NCBI RefSeq assembly: GCF_905404315.1
Contig: NC_066292.1
Span: forward strand, 3,720,001 to 3,784,000
Direction: 5' to 3'
Origin: Leptidea sinapis
Lineage: Eukaryota > Arthropoda > Insecta > Lepidoptera > Pieridae
DNA length: 64,000 nt
Every line of letters starts with the position of its first letter. Position 1 is the stretch's first letter. The translations under genes were made by a program, and so were the position numbers. A model generated the notes under the pieces. It was not told the origin of the DNA. It did not search any database and saw nothing but the letters and a program-made list of their open reading frames with translations. Of this stretch, positions 1-11,200 are shown piece by piece.

Positions 1-3000
1 CATGCTAGGGGATGTAGTGATACACCGCTACGAACTGTTTCTAGGGCGGATCGAGAATCACAAAAGACGCTGCAATTTCGGTCATCTTCCTTCAAGGCTT
101 GACTGGTGGCCTCACGCAACGCCAGAAGTTCTGCTTGGTAGACAGTGCAGTAAGACTCCAGTTTAAGCTTTCTAGACTTGGTCTCCTTCTCACCATCCCA
201 GATGGTTAAGGCTGCTCCAACCTTGCCTTCCAGCTTACTCCCGTCTGTAAATATCTTTCGACCCTCAATAGTGAGCTGGGCCATTTCCGCACTGTCCGCC
301 ACACATTTGAACTCGATGCGTTTTCGTTTTGCGGGATGTGTTAGGCTCGTGAATGGCATGGGTTTCTCTATCTCTCGGTCTCCTATTTTGTCTTGAGAGT
401 ACCCTTTTTTGATTTTATATAGGAGTGCTGCCTCTCTCACCCTGATGTCCAGTGGTAGAAGCCCAGCGAGTATCAGGGCTGAGTTTAAGGTGACTGTCCT
501 GTAGGCCTTTATGATCTTCTGCACAAACCCGCGTTGTGCTGCATCAAACTGCTTCCGCACGCTCAGTTTACCAGTTGCAGGAGCCCATGTACTCGCTGCA
601 TACAAAATCACCGGCTCAATTACGGCGGTATAAATTGTCCTGATTATTTCGGGATCCAATCCCCACTGTACCTTTGCGGCTCTGGATAACTGTTTATATA
701 AGCCTAAGGCTTTGCGGCACGTGTTACTGACATGGTAGTTAAATGTCAGTTTGTCGTCAATGGTGAGGCCGAGTATTTTAATTTCCCGGGTCAGTTGAAC
801 GCCGATCCCGCCCATGCTCAGACCCGGAGAGTCGAATTTGAGTTTATTTGTGATGACTATCGCTTTGGTTTTTTGTGGCGCAAACTTCAGTTTATTCTTG
901 ACTCCCCAACTCTGAACATACGCGAGGACAGCATTGGCCCTCTCCTGGACTTGCAACGCGACCTCACCATGAAAAACCAGCACGATATCGTCCGCAAAGG
1001 CCTGGCAATAGTTTCCACTCTTTTCAAGGTCCTTCAAGAGTGGGTCCAAGAGCAGGTTCCATAGGATTGGACCGCCGATCGATCCCTGCACACAGCCCCT
1101 ATTTGTCTCTCGGATACTCTCCTCCCCGGCGTACCTCAGTCTGACCCTGCGACCGTTAAGGTAACTGTCGAGGAGTCTCCTAATATTAATCGGACATTCT
1201 TCCTCGGCCAGTCGTACTTTTATAGCCGGCCACCAGGCGCTATCGAACGCTCCCTCTATGTCTAATGATACTAGCGTTATAAGTTTTTTCTCTTTAAGTT
1301 TTGCGCGTATGTGTTGTATCAAGACATAGAGGGAGTCCTCGGTGCTCTTCTGGGGCATAAAGCCGTACTGGCGAGTACTCATCCTAGGTATTAGGTGCCA
1401 GTTTAGACGAGCAACCACCATCTTTTCCAGTACTTTGCCCAAAACGGGGAGTAGGCCAATTGGTCTGTATGATTTCGGGATTTGGTAATTTTCCCTACCC
1501 GGCTTCCTGAGTACTACGACCGTGGCCTCTTTCCAAATATTTGGAAAATGACTTATTGTAGACTCTTGTTTGCCAGGGCGAGAAATATCCCTGGGTGTAA
1601 GTCGACTACACGTTTACATATGTCGGCGGTAAAACCGTCTCCCCCAGGAGCCTTCTTGTCGTTGAAGCTCTCGACAGACATCTTCAGTTCCTCCTCTGTA
1701 AACATTGGGTCATAGATCTCATCATGCTGCCATTTGTTTACTTGCTTGGCGACTTCTCTGATTTGTCTGTGGTCTGTGTTGTCGTCCGATTCTAGGTCCA
1801 CGGGGTAGAAGGTAGTTGCTAAAAGATCCGCCGATTCTTTTGGGGTCAGTACAGCGCCGTCCTTGAGGAGAGGTATATCTTCCCGCCTTGTGGCTGTTCT
1901 GCCTATGATCCTGTATATACCGTCCCACATGCTTTCTTTGTTCTGTTTTTCACAGAACCCCTTCCAGCTAGCGATCTGTGCTTTCTTGGCCATAAGCTCG
2001 TATGCTTCTTTTTCTTTTAAATAATCTGCAATGACTTTTGCCTTCCGGACCGGTGCTGCACAGCGAATTCTGCGTTTTTTGGTTGTAACGGATTTTTTGG
2101 CATCAGTGAGCTGCTGGGACCACCATGGAATCGTAAGTTTCTCTATGTTTTTCTTTAGCGGTATATTTTCGTCGCAAGCTAGTGTTATATTTTCTGAATA
2201 TCGAATTACTATATTTTCTAATTCAGTCTTATCGTTAATTCTATTGATTTCTTGACTATTTTGAAGCTGGGACAATTTGACATCAAATTGTTCCCAGTTT
2301 GCCTTTTTTGTATTATATTTCCTAGTTGTTCTTATAATACTGCCTGTGTCTTTTTGAAGTTTAATTTGGAAAATAATTCCATTGTGGTCCGAGGAGGTCA
2401 AGTTCTGTTCTACTCGCCAATTATCCACCAAGTCAAGCATAGCTGTGCAGCATGCTGTCACATCTACAAAGCTTTTATATTCTTTGTGGCCTCTAACTGT
2501 GTGGAAGGTGGGGATATTTCCGGTGTTTAAAATTTGCATATCCATCTCTTCCAGCACTCCTGCAAAAGCTTCGCCGCGATGGTCCAATTCGGCACTGCCC
2601 TACCAGGTGCTTTTTGCATTGCTGTCGCCACCCAGTAGCAATGCCCTTGTGCCTAGTTCCTCTCCCAAGCTTCTTATACTTTCCAGGTACGGTTCTATTG
2701 GATGGTCTGGCTCAAAATAGAACGACACAACGGTTATTTCCCGGAGTCTGGTTTGGATCTTCACCACAACAATGTTGTTCGTTGTAAATTTTGGACAAAG
2801 TGTAACATTTAGGGTAGGATCAAAGACGGCTATTGCTGCTTTGACTCTCCCTCCTCCTTGGTCCAGACTCTGGAATATTCGTGCCCCGCGATAATCCCTC
2901 ATTCTATTGACACCACCCACATAGGGTTCCTGGAGGAGTGCAAAATTAATATTTCTTTTTGCTGCTTCAACAAGGAACTCTTCAGTAGCCAGCTTCTTGC

Positions 3001-3076
3001 GTTGGAGATTGGCTTGAGCTACTAGGTATGGCTTGTTATCCGTGGGCCTGTCGGCTGTGTGATGCACTGAAGCCAC
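1..3076 (-). pseudogene. LINE ORF2: endonuclease, reverse transcriptase, RNase H (partial, broken)
   Basis: ORF2 would nick target DNA and copy the LINE RNA into it. The endonuclease part shows the QEPYV box, a GGDSNAKS box and an SSDHNG box, which supply the Glu, Asp/Asn and His of AP-type endonucleases. It is cut by an in-frame TAG at 2600-2602 where the family usually has a second Trp after NAKSTW, so this is a simple nonsense change. Reading continues in the same frame to a TAA at 1553-1555; there an apparent one-base loss moves the frame. From about 1553 to base 1 the new frame is fully open. It carries YRPIGLL, the LDIEGAFDSAWW box (about 1270-1230), the GCVQGSIGGP box, the catalytic FADD (Asp-Asp codons at 987-992), a thumb region, and RNase H motifs FTDGSK (about 250-234) and YQAELLALREA. 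The C-terminus is outside the window. The first codon at 3076 is GTG, so the true start is unclear; ORF2 begins at the end of ORF1. Confidence 0.85.
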
Positions 3077-3077
3077 C

Positions 3078-4533
3078 TTAGCAATATGCGACGGTCTGCC
3101 TCGCTAGTGCATCCCATCTTCTCCTGACCGGGCACGTTTGGCTGAATGCACTGTGTTCCATTGCATCGATACCAGCTTTGGTGCAATTACAGCACGATGG
3201 GTTCACATTTGCGAGCCAGTCCGCGCACGCCGCCTTCATGTGTGGTCCCCCACAGTGAGCAGTCACTGAAAAAACTAGAAACCGTAGAAAAGTGCAGACT
3301 TTTCTACGGTTTCTTTGCAGAAACGACGTCCGTGGCCGTATCCAAGGCACATTGAGCACTGCAGCAAAGGGGACTGGTCTGCGACTCTAACTCTCTGCAT
3401 GTCAATGCTCAACCGACCCTGGGAGGTCATGCGCTGCCACAACTTTGGGGAGACCCTCAGTACAACATGGCTCGTATGTGGGTTCCTAGTCAGTTTTTTG
3501 TATCTAATTTCCACATGGTCTTCGTCATTTGCCAGATCCTTAAATATTGTGCTATTTTGGTTTCTAATTGGTTTTAAGATGTCTTCGTCCTTGTTGTAAT
3601 TGAGTACATCTTTAAGGATCACCAAGGGATTTTTATTTTGGACCTCTTCCACCTTTAAATGCTCGGCTCCTTTTAATAATCTGTCTTTCACCTTCCCCCT
3701 CTCTTCCAGTGTTTCGCAGCCTATGATAACTTTCCTGTCTCTGGCTTTCCTGATTTTATCTATTGCGATCCCACCCTCTTTTGCATTTATGGATTTTCTT
3801 ATCTTTTCCATGACCTCGTCCCCAGTGCCTGTCTCATCTTTTGAAGTAACGACAATTGAATGTAGGGCCTTGAGATGTTGTTTAAGTTTTATTCCTGAAC
3901 CGGCTGCCACATTTGCGTACGTGCGTGCCGGCCCATTTTCAATTGCCTCTCTCAATTTCCCCATCTCTTTCATGTTTTCTTCTAGTAACCTACTGTGTTC
4001 ATCAATTTTCCTAAGTAGGGTGTCCTCTTCCTTTGTTTTCTCTATCCTCTGTTCTGATACTGGCTCTGCTACTATTGCCTTTTCATCTTGATCCTTCCTT
4101 TTTGTTATTTCCTTACCATTGTAAGGCTTTCCCTCTTCCGCATCCTTGACTAACCTGTAGAGCCTTTCCGCTGCTTCTATAACTTCCGTCTTAATTTCTG
4201 TTTTTATGTTCCTACTGTTTCCTATTTGGAGTTTTGTTTTCATTAGACACGCCTTCGCCTCAGCCGTACGGTTTGCGTGGACTCTTGGCTGATTGCCAGT
4301 GGCAGTTGAAGTTCCTGTTGTACTCGTACCAGCTTTTGGCTCCAACGTGTTCTTTGTCACTTTAACGCTAGGCTTAGGAGAGGATGGAAATGGCTCCTTA
4401 TTGAGAATTTGTGGGGATTCAATTCTTGACTCTATACTTTCCTTACCTGTGAGACTTTACCTATGACATCTTTTGGTGATCCAGACATCTTGGGTACAGA
4501 GTCTTTTTTTGGTGTGTGGTATCCAAACATCAT
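3078..4533 (-). pseudogene. LINE ORF1 (gag-like RNA-binding protein), frameshifted
   Basis: ORF1 would encode the nucleic-acid-binding protein that packages the LINE RNA. The probable start is the ATG at 4531-4533 (a second ATG lies at 4528-4530). That frame meets a TAG near 4440, while an adjacent frame is open from about 4440 to 3275, so one base seems lost there. The open segment has a Lys/Glu-rich, probably coiled-coil stretch (about residues 103-143 counted from 4360) and ends with a first CCHC knuckle (CSMCLGYGHGRRFC). It stops at 3275-3277. The next knuckles (CGGPHMKAAC, then a CxxC-type motif followed by HSAFSQTCP) continue in a different frame, 3359 to 3078. Three knuckles in this arrangement are typical of R1-group gag. 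The break coincides with a perfect 17-bp inverted repeat. No ATG starts the main open segment; its first codon at 4360 is GTG. Confidence 0.8.
3277..3314. repeat. Perfect 17-bp inverted repeat with 4-base loop
   Basis: The arm AGAAACCGTAGAAAAGT (3277-3293) is followed by loop GCAG (3294-3297) and the exact reverse complement (3298-3314). It lies exactly where ORF1 of the LINE loses its frame: the stop at 3275-3277 touches the left arm. A short templated inversion during reverse transcription or repair would explain both the hairpin and the loss of frame; that is inference. Confidence 0.9.
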
Positions 4534-6266
4534 GGAAGTGTATATGAAAGTGTATATCGAGGGAACACGTCAGTTACTTAATGTTTAGATATAAGAAAAG
4601 GTTTGTAAAAGTTGTATATATAAATATCTTTAAGAGTCTATCAATATAGTATATTGAACTCCGTGGTCCAAAACTCAAGACTCAGTCAACTTATAATTAA
4701 AACCATTTACAAACTACAATGGGTTGTAAAAGACCCAGTCAATATATAGCCTTAACTCTAAATCGTCAGTTGTGTTGCAACACAAAACTATAATTTACAA
4801 AAAATGTACAAAACTATAGAGATTACACTCACAGGATAGAGCAGCCTTCGCCGAGTCTAACGGTGAAAACCGTGTCTCTCTACGACACCTGGAAGCCGTG
4901 CTAAATCGATTTTAATAAATCCAAAATGGCGGCCAGTATGGCTGCCGTATGTCAATTTACTTATAACTCGCGTTCCAGATGCCGTACAAAGCTGTGCGAT
5001 GGCTCCCCGAGCTCGGCTCGACTAGCTCTATGCTTTTATAATGGTAGCTCTATGTGGCGCAACTGTCAAAATTTTTATAAAATTTACAGTTGGATCAAAT
5101 AGTAGTAGTAGGGGGAATATTGCTATAAAAAATCTCAGCTTCGTAGGACTTCTTGTTGCCGAGTAATTTAAGTTTACAATTTTTCAAGATGGCGGCCAAT
5201 ATGGCCGACCTTGTCAAGACAATTTGTTTATTTCTGCCCCCGTACAGATAGAATACCCGTGTTTGGGCTTATTTTAAGGATAATTTTAAGTACCGTTCTA
5301 ATTTAAAATCCAATTTTAATTTTACCCCCCCCCCCCCCCCCCTCTGATTTGATAATTGACATAAACAGAGTTTTTTACACTTAAAGCCAATTTAAAAATA
5401 TTAAATTACTTTAAAAAATTTTGAAAAAATTCCTACCAAATATATGAAATACAGTCTTTTTTTACAATTTATTTTAAAATTTCTTACTAATGAGGAACTA
5501 CCCCCTCGTGTCAACCCTTAAATTTCAAAGATTCATAACTCAGAATCTACTCAATAGAAAAATTTGAAATTTTGTACAAAAATAGAAGTAATTATATACT
5601 TTAATAAACAATAATTTAAAAGTGGGGTCGCAGATCTTCCCACTGAGTTATGATTTTTATAATTTGGCCAAAATTTTGAAATGCAATAATTAAGGAACTA
5701 CTTATAATATTCGAATTCTGTAACCGTCGGGTGTCTTCGGGGTCTTGATTGCACCGATCTGCGTCACAGGATCTGGTCCAGCACACGTGCAAGTGTGTCC
5801 ACGCCGCCACGTGGTACTCTTTTTTTCGGCCTTATTTCTTCACTCGTCGACGGCAAAAATCCAAAACAGCTATCAAAAGATAGGTCTCGTCGAGGCAAAT
5901 CCGGGAACACCAAAAATCATGTACCTCACCGCGCTTATTCACGCAGCGTATTTTTTTGAAAATTTTTAATTTGAAAAATTTCCAGTTTTTCCTCTATCCT
6001 ACTTCGAGGAAATGTATATAAGAGAAGACTTTACTACACTCGTGTAGATCTCGCAATTGCGCACAATTTGATATATAGCACTTGTATATAGATGAAAAAT
6101 TTACCACTTTTAGAAATTTTTAAAGTGCTTAAATATGACAATTTTTCACGGATCGAGGTCGGATCAACTTCGCACGTGTGTTCTCGCTTCAGAGGGTGAA
6201 GGGGAAGAGTTATTAGGTTATTTAGAGTTATTAGAGTTAGAAGAGTAAGAAGAGTTAGAAGAGTTA
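4534..6266. other. AT-rich non-coding stretch, no gene recognised
   Basis: I see no convincing coding region here. The left part (to perhaps 4.9 kb) may be the LINE 5' UTR. Two similar 25-base stretches lie about 263 bp apart, starting AAAATGGCGGCC at 4923 and AAGATGGCGGCC at 5186; each is followed by a TATGGC-containing copy of the same motif. There is an 18-base C run at 5325-5342. An 11-bp inverted pair, TCATAACTCAG at 5533-5543 and its complement at 5643-5653, resembles a foldback. From 6209 the DNA grades into TTAG-containing degenerate repeats that lead into the (TTAGG)n tract. Short ORFs of about 64-94 codons in this stretch show no family features. Confidence 0.6.
5325..5342 (+). repeat. 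Poly(C) homopolymer run
   Basis: Eighteen consecutive C residues in an otherwise AT-rich context. The length is likely to be variable and prone to sequencing error. Confidence 0.95.
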
Positions 6267-6419
6267 TTAGGTTAGGTTAGGTTAGGTTTGGTTAGGTTAG
6301 GTAAGGTTAGGTTAGGTTAGGTTAGGTTAGATTAGGTTAGGTTAGGTTAGGTTAGGTTAGGTTAGGTTAGGTTAGGTTAGGTTAGGTTAGGTTAAGTTAG
6401 GTTAGGTAAGTTTGGTTAG
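6267..6419 (+). repeat. (TTAGG)n telomere-type repeat, interstitial
   Basis: About thirty TTAGG pentamers in tandem, with a few variants (TTTGG, TAAGG, TTAAG, ATTAGG). TTAGG is the ancestral telomeric repeat of insects. The G-rich strand reads left to right, so a genuine chromosome end would lie to the right. Instead the tract abuts the satellite at 6421 with no spacer, so it is interstitial or subtelomeric. Dispersed short TTAGG tracts also occur inside insect chromosomes, so this does not prove a former telomere. Confidence 0.9.
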
Positions 6420-6420
6420 A

Positions 6421-8225
6421 TCACCAAATCGTTCTCTGCACCCTCGAGAATCTCGGACACGATATCCATATTGCTGAAATCATAATTTTGTGCGGCGGCC
6501 ATCTGTGATTTGAAAAATCGTTCTCAGCACCCTCAAGAACCTCTGATACGATACCCATAATGTAGTTATCATACTTTTGAGCGACGGCCATCTTGGATTT
6601 CAAAATGATCACAAAATCGTTCTCTGCACTCTCGAGAACCTCGGTTACGATATCCAAATTGCAGAAAACATTATTGTTTGCGGCAGCCCTCTTGGATTTC
6701 AAAACTGATCACAGAATTGTTCTCTGCACCCTCGACAACCTCGGACACGATATCCATATTGCTAAAATCATAATTTTATGCGGCGACCATCTTGGATTTG
6801 AAAAATGATCACCAAATCGTTCTTCGCACCCTCGAGAATCGCGGACACGATAACCATATTGCTGAAATCATAATTTTGTGCGGCGGCCATCTTGGATTTG
6901 AAAAATTATCACAAAATCGTTCTCAGCACCCTCGAGAGCCTCGGACACGATATCCATATTGCTGAAATCATAATTTTGTGCGGCGGCCATCTTGGATTTG
7001 AAAAATGATCACAAAATCGTTCTCAGCACCCTCGAGAACCTCTGATACGATACCCATAATGTAGTTATCATACTTTTGAGCCGCGGCCATCTTGGATTTG
7101 AAAAATGATCACAAAATAGTTCTCTGCACCTTCGTGAACCTCGGATACGATACCCATAACGTAGTTATCATAATTTTGAGCGGCGGCCATCTTCGATTTG
7201 AAAAATTATCACAAAAAGTTCTAAGCACCCTCGAGAACCTCGGATACGATACCCATAATGTAGTTATCATAATTTTGAGCGGCGGCCATCTTGGATTTCA
7301 AATATGATCACAAAATCGTTCTGTGCACTCTCGAGAACCTCGGATACGATACCCATATTTTTATGATCATAATCTTGCACGGCAGCCATCTTGGATTTGA
7401 AAAATGATCACAAAAACGTTCTCTGCACCCTCGAGAACCTCGGATACGATTCCCATAATGTAGTTATCATAATTTTGAGTGGCGGCCATCTCGGATTTAA
7501 AAATGATCCCAAAATTGTTTTCTGCACCCTCGAGAACCTCGGACACGATATGCATATTGCTGAAAACATAGTTGTTTGCGGCAGCCCTTTTGGATTTCAA
7601 AAATGATCACAGAATTTTTCTCTGCACCCTCGAGAACTTCGGATACGATACCAATAATGTTGTTATCATACTTATGAGCGGCGGCCATCTTGGATTTGAA
7701 AACTGATCACAAAATCTTTCTCTGCACCCTCGAGAACCGCGGGTACGATATCCATATTGCTGAAATCATAATTTTGTGCGGCGGCCATCTTGGATTTGAA
7801 AAATGATCACCAAATCGTTCTCTGCACCCTGGAGAACCTCGGGTACGATATCCATATGGATATCGTATGCTGAATTCATAATTTTGTGGAGCGGCCATCT
7901 TGTATTTGAAAAATTATCACAAAATCGTTCTCTGCACCCTCGAGAACCTCTGATACGATAGCGATAATGTAGTTATCAAACTTTAGAGCGGCGGCCATCT
8001 TGGATTTGAAAACTGATCACAAAATCTTTCTCTGCACCCTCGAGAACCTAGGATACGATACCCATACTCTAGTTATCATACTTTTGAGCGGCGGCCATCT
8101 CGGATTTAAAAATGATCCCAAAATCGTTCTGTGCACTCTCGAGAACCTCGGATGCGATAGCCATATTTTTGTGATCATAGTCTTGCACGGCGGCCAACTC
8201 GGATTTTAAAATGATCATAAAATTA
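6421..8225 (+). repeat. Left mosaic part of the satellite array
   Basis: Mixed A-D monomers at the edge next to the TTAGG tract. About 6.9-7.3 kb is closely similar to about 11.3-11.7 kb, an offset near 4396 bp, including variants TTCGTGAACC and AAAAAGTTCTAAGCACC. This part is not included in the 5383-bp tandem duplication. Confidence 0.7.
7844..7867. repeat. Perfect 24-bp palindrome in a satellite monomer
   Basis: The half-site TACGATATCCAT of a B-type tail is followed immediately by its own reverse complement. The next bases, GCTGAATTCATAA, resume the normal tail. It is a small head-to-head inversion inside an array that is otherwise all head-to-tail. Confidence 0.95.
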
Positions 8226-11200
8226 TTTTCTGCACCCTCGAGAACCTCGGGTACGATATCCATATTGCTGAAATCATAATTCTGTGCGGCGGCCATCTCG
8301 GATTTGAAAATGATCAGAAAATCGTTCTGTGAACTCTCGAGAACCTCGGATACGATACCCATATTTTTATGATCATAATCTTGCACAGCAGCCATCTTGG
8401 ATTAGAAAAATGATCACAAAAACGTTCTCTGCACCCTCGAGAACCTCGGATACGACACCCATAATGTAGTTATCATAATTTTGAGCGGCGGCCATCTCGG
8501 ATTTAAAAATGATCCCAAAATTGTTTTCTGCACCCTCGAGAACCTCGGACACGATATCCATATTGCTGAAAACATAATTGTTTGCGGCAGCCCTCTTGGA
8601 TTTCAAAAATGATCACAGAATTGTTCTCTGCACCCTCGAGAACCTCGGAAACGATTTCCATATTGCTGAAATCACAATTTCGTGCGGCGGCCATCTTGGA
8701 TTTGAAAAATTATCACAAAATCGTTCTCAGCACCCTCGAGAGCCTCGGACACGATATCCATATTGCTGAAATCATAATTTTGTGCGGCGGCCATCTTGGA
8801 TTTGAAAAATGATCACCAAATGGTTCTCTGCACCCTCGAGAACCTCGGGTACGATATCCATATTGCTGAAATCACAATTTTGTGCGACGGCCATCTTCGA
8901 TTTGAAAAATGTTCAGAAAATCGTTCTCTGCACCCTCGAGAACCTCGGATACGATACCCATAATGTAGTTATCATAATTTTGAGCGGCGGCACCCTCGGA
9001 TTTAAAAATGATCACAAAATCGTTCTCTGCACCCTTGAGAACCTCGGATACGAAACCCATAATGTAGTAATCATAATTTTGAGCGGCGGCCATCTCGGAT
9101 TTAAAAATGATCCCAAAATTGTTTTCTGCACCCTCGAGAACCTCGGGTACGATATCCATATTGCTGAAATCATAATTTTGTGCGGAAGCCATCTTGGATT
9201 TGAAAAATGATCACAAAATCGTTCTCAGCACCCTCGAGAACCTCTGATACGATAGCCATAATGTAGGTATCATACTTTTGAGCAGCGGCCATCTTGGATT
9301 TGAAAACTGATCACAAAATCTTTCTCTGCACCCTCGAGAACCTAGGATACGATACCCATAATCTAGTTATCATACTTTTGAGCGGCGGCCATCTTGGATT
9401 TAAAAATGATCCCAAAATCGTTCTGTGCACTCTCGAGAACCTCGGATGCGATAGCCATATTTTTGTGATCATAGTCTTGCACGGCGGCCAACTCGGATTT
9501 AAAAATGATCATAAAATTATTTTCTGCACCCTCGAGAACCTCAGACACGATATCCATATTGCTGAAAACATTATTGTTTGCGGCTGCCCTCTTGAATTTC
9601 AAAAATGATCACCAAATCGTTCTCTGCACCCTCGAGAACCACGGGTACGATATCCATATTGCTGAAATCATAATTCTGTGCGGCGGCCATCTCGGATTTG
9701 AAAATGATCAGAAAATCGTTCTGTGGACTCTCGAGAACCTCGGATACGATACCCATATTTTTATGATCATAATCTTGCACGGCAGCCATCTTGGATTTGA
9801 ACAATGATGACAATAACGTTCTCTGCACCCTCGAGAACCTCGGATACGATACCCATAATGTAGATATCATAATTTTGAGCGGCGGCCATCTTGGATTACA
9901 AAAATGATCACAAAATCGTTCTGTGCACTCTCGAGAACCTCGGATACGATACCCATATTTTTATGATCATAATCTTGCACGGCAGCCATCTTGGATTTGA
10001 AAAATGATCACAAAATCGTTCTCTGCACCCTCGAGAACCTCGGATACGATACCCATAATGTAGTTATCATAATTTTGAGCGGCGGCCATCTTGGATATAA
10101 AAATGATACCAAAATTGTTTTCTGCACCCTCGAGAACCTCGGACAAGATATCCATATTGCTAAAATCATAATTTTATGCGGTGGCCATCTTTGATTTGAA
10201 ATATGATCATCAAATCGTTCTCTGCTCCCTCGAGAACCTCGGGTACGATATCCATATTGCTGAAATCATAATTTTGTGCGGCGGTCATCTTGGATTTGAA
10301 AAATGATCACAAAATCGTTCACAGCACCCTCGAGAGCCTCGTACACGATATCCATATTGCTGAAATCATAATTTTGTGCGGCGGCCATCTTGGATTTGAA
10401 ATATGATCACCAAATCGTTCTCTGCACCCTCGAGAATCTCGGACACGAAATCCATATTGCTGAAATCAAAATTTTGTGCGGCGGCCATCTTGGATTTGAA
10501 AAATAATCACAAAATCGTTCTAAGCACCCTCGAGAGCCTCGGACACGATATCCATATTGCTGAAATCATAATTCTGTGCGGCGGCCATCTCGGATTTGAA
10601 AATGATCAGAAAATCGTTCTGTGGACTCTCGAGAACCTCGGATACGATACCCATATTTTTATGATCATAATCTTGCACGGCAGCCATCTTGGATTTGAAA
10701 AATGATGACAATAACGTTCTCTGCACCCTCGAGAACCTCGGATACGATACCCATAATGTAGATATCATAATTTTGAGCGGCGGCCATCTTGGATTACAAA
10801 AATGATCACAAAATCGTTCTGTGCACTCTCGAGAACCTCGGATACGATACCCATATTTTTATGATCATAATCTTGCACGGCAGCCATCTTGGATTTGAAA
10901 AATGATCACAAAAACGTTCTCTGCACCCTCGAGAACCTCGGATACGATACCCATAATGTAGTTATCATAATTTTGAGCGGCGGCCATCTTGGATATAAAA
11001 ATGATACCAAAATTGTTTTCTGCACCCTCGAGAACCTCGGACAAGATATCCATATTGCTAAAATCATAATTTTATGCGGTGGCCATCTTTGATTTGAAAT
11101 ATGATCATCAAATCGTTCTCTGCTCCCTCGAGAACCTCGGGTACGATATCCATATTGCTGAAATCATAATTTTGTGCGGCGGTCATCTTGGATTTGAAAA

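Larger units (their letters stand above)
1..4533 (-). mobile_element. R1/LOA-like non-LTR retrotransposon (LINE), decayed, runs off left edge
   Basis: A minus-strand LINE whose two coding regions can be followed from about 4533 down to base 1. ORF1 is gag-like with CCHC knuckles. ORF2 carries an AP-type endonuclease, a reverse transcriptase with an FADD catalytic box, and the start of RNase H. The RT box reading GCVQGSIGGP, the AFADDIV context and a downstream RNase H point to the R1/LOA/I group rather than Jockey or CR1; the exact clade is inference. Both ORFs are broken, so this copy is inactive. The 3' end lies beyond base 1, so neither tail nor target duplication can be seen. The 5' UTR probably extends rightward past 4533, but its end is not marked by anything I can recognise. 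Confidence 0.85.

Noticed and set aside
178..1715. Plus-strand ORFs of 72-110 codons at the left edge
   Set aside because: Antisense to the LINE reverse transcriptase and RNase H, whose motifs are clear on the minus strand.
5616..5969. Short ORFs (64 and 74 codons) in the left non-coding stretch
   Set aside because: Overlap on opposite strands, low complexity in part, no family features.
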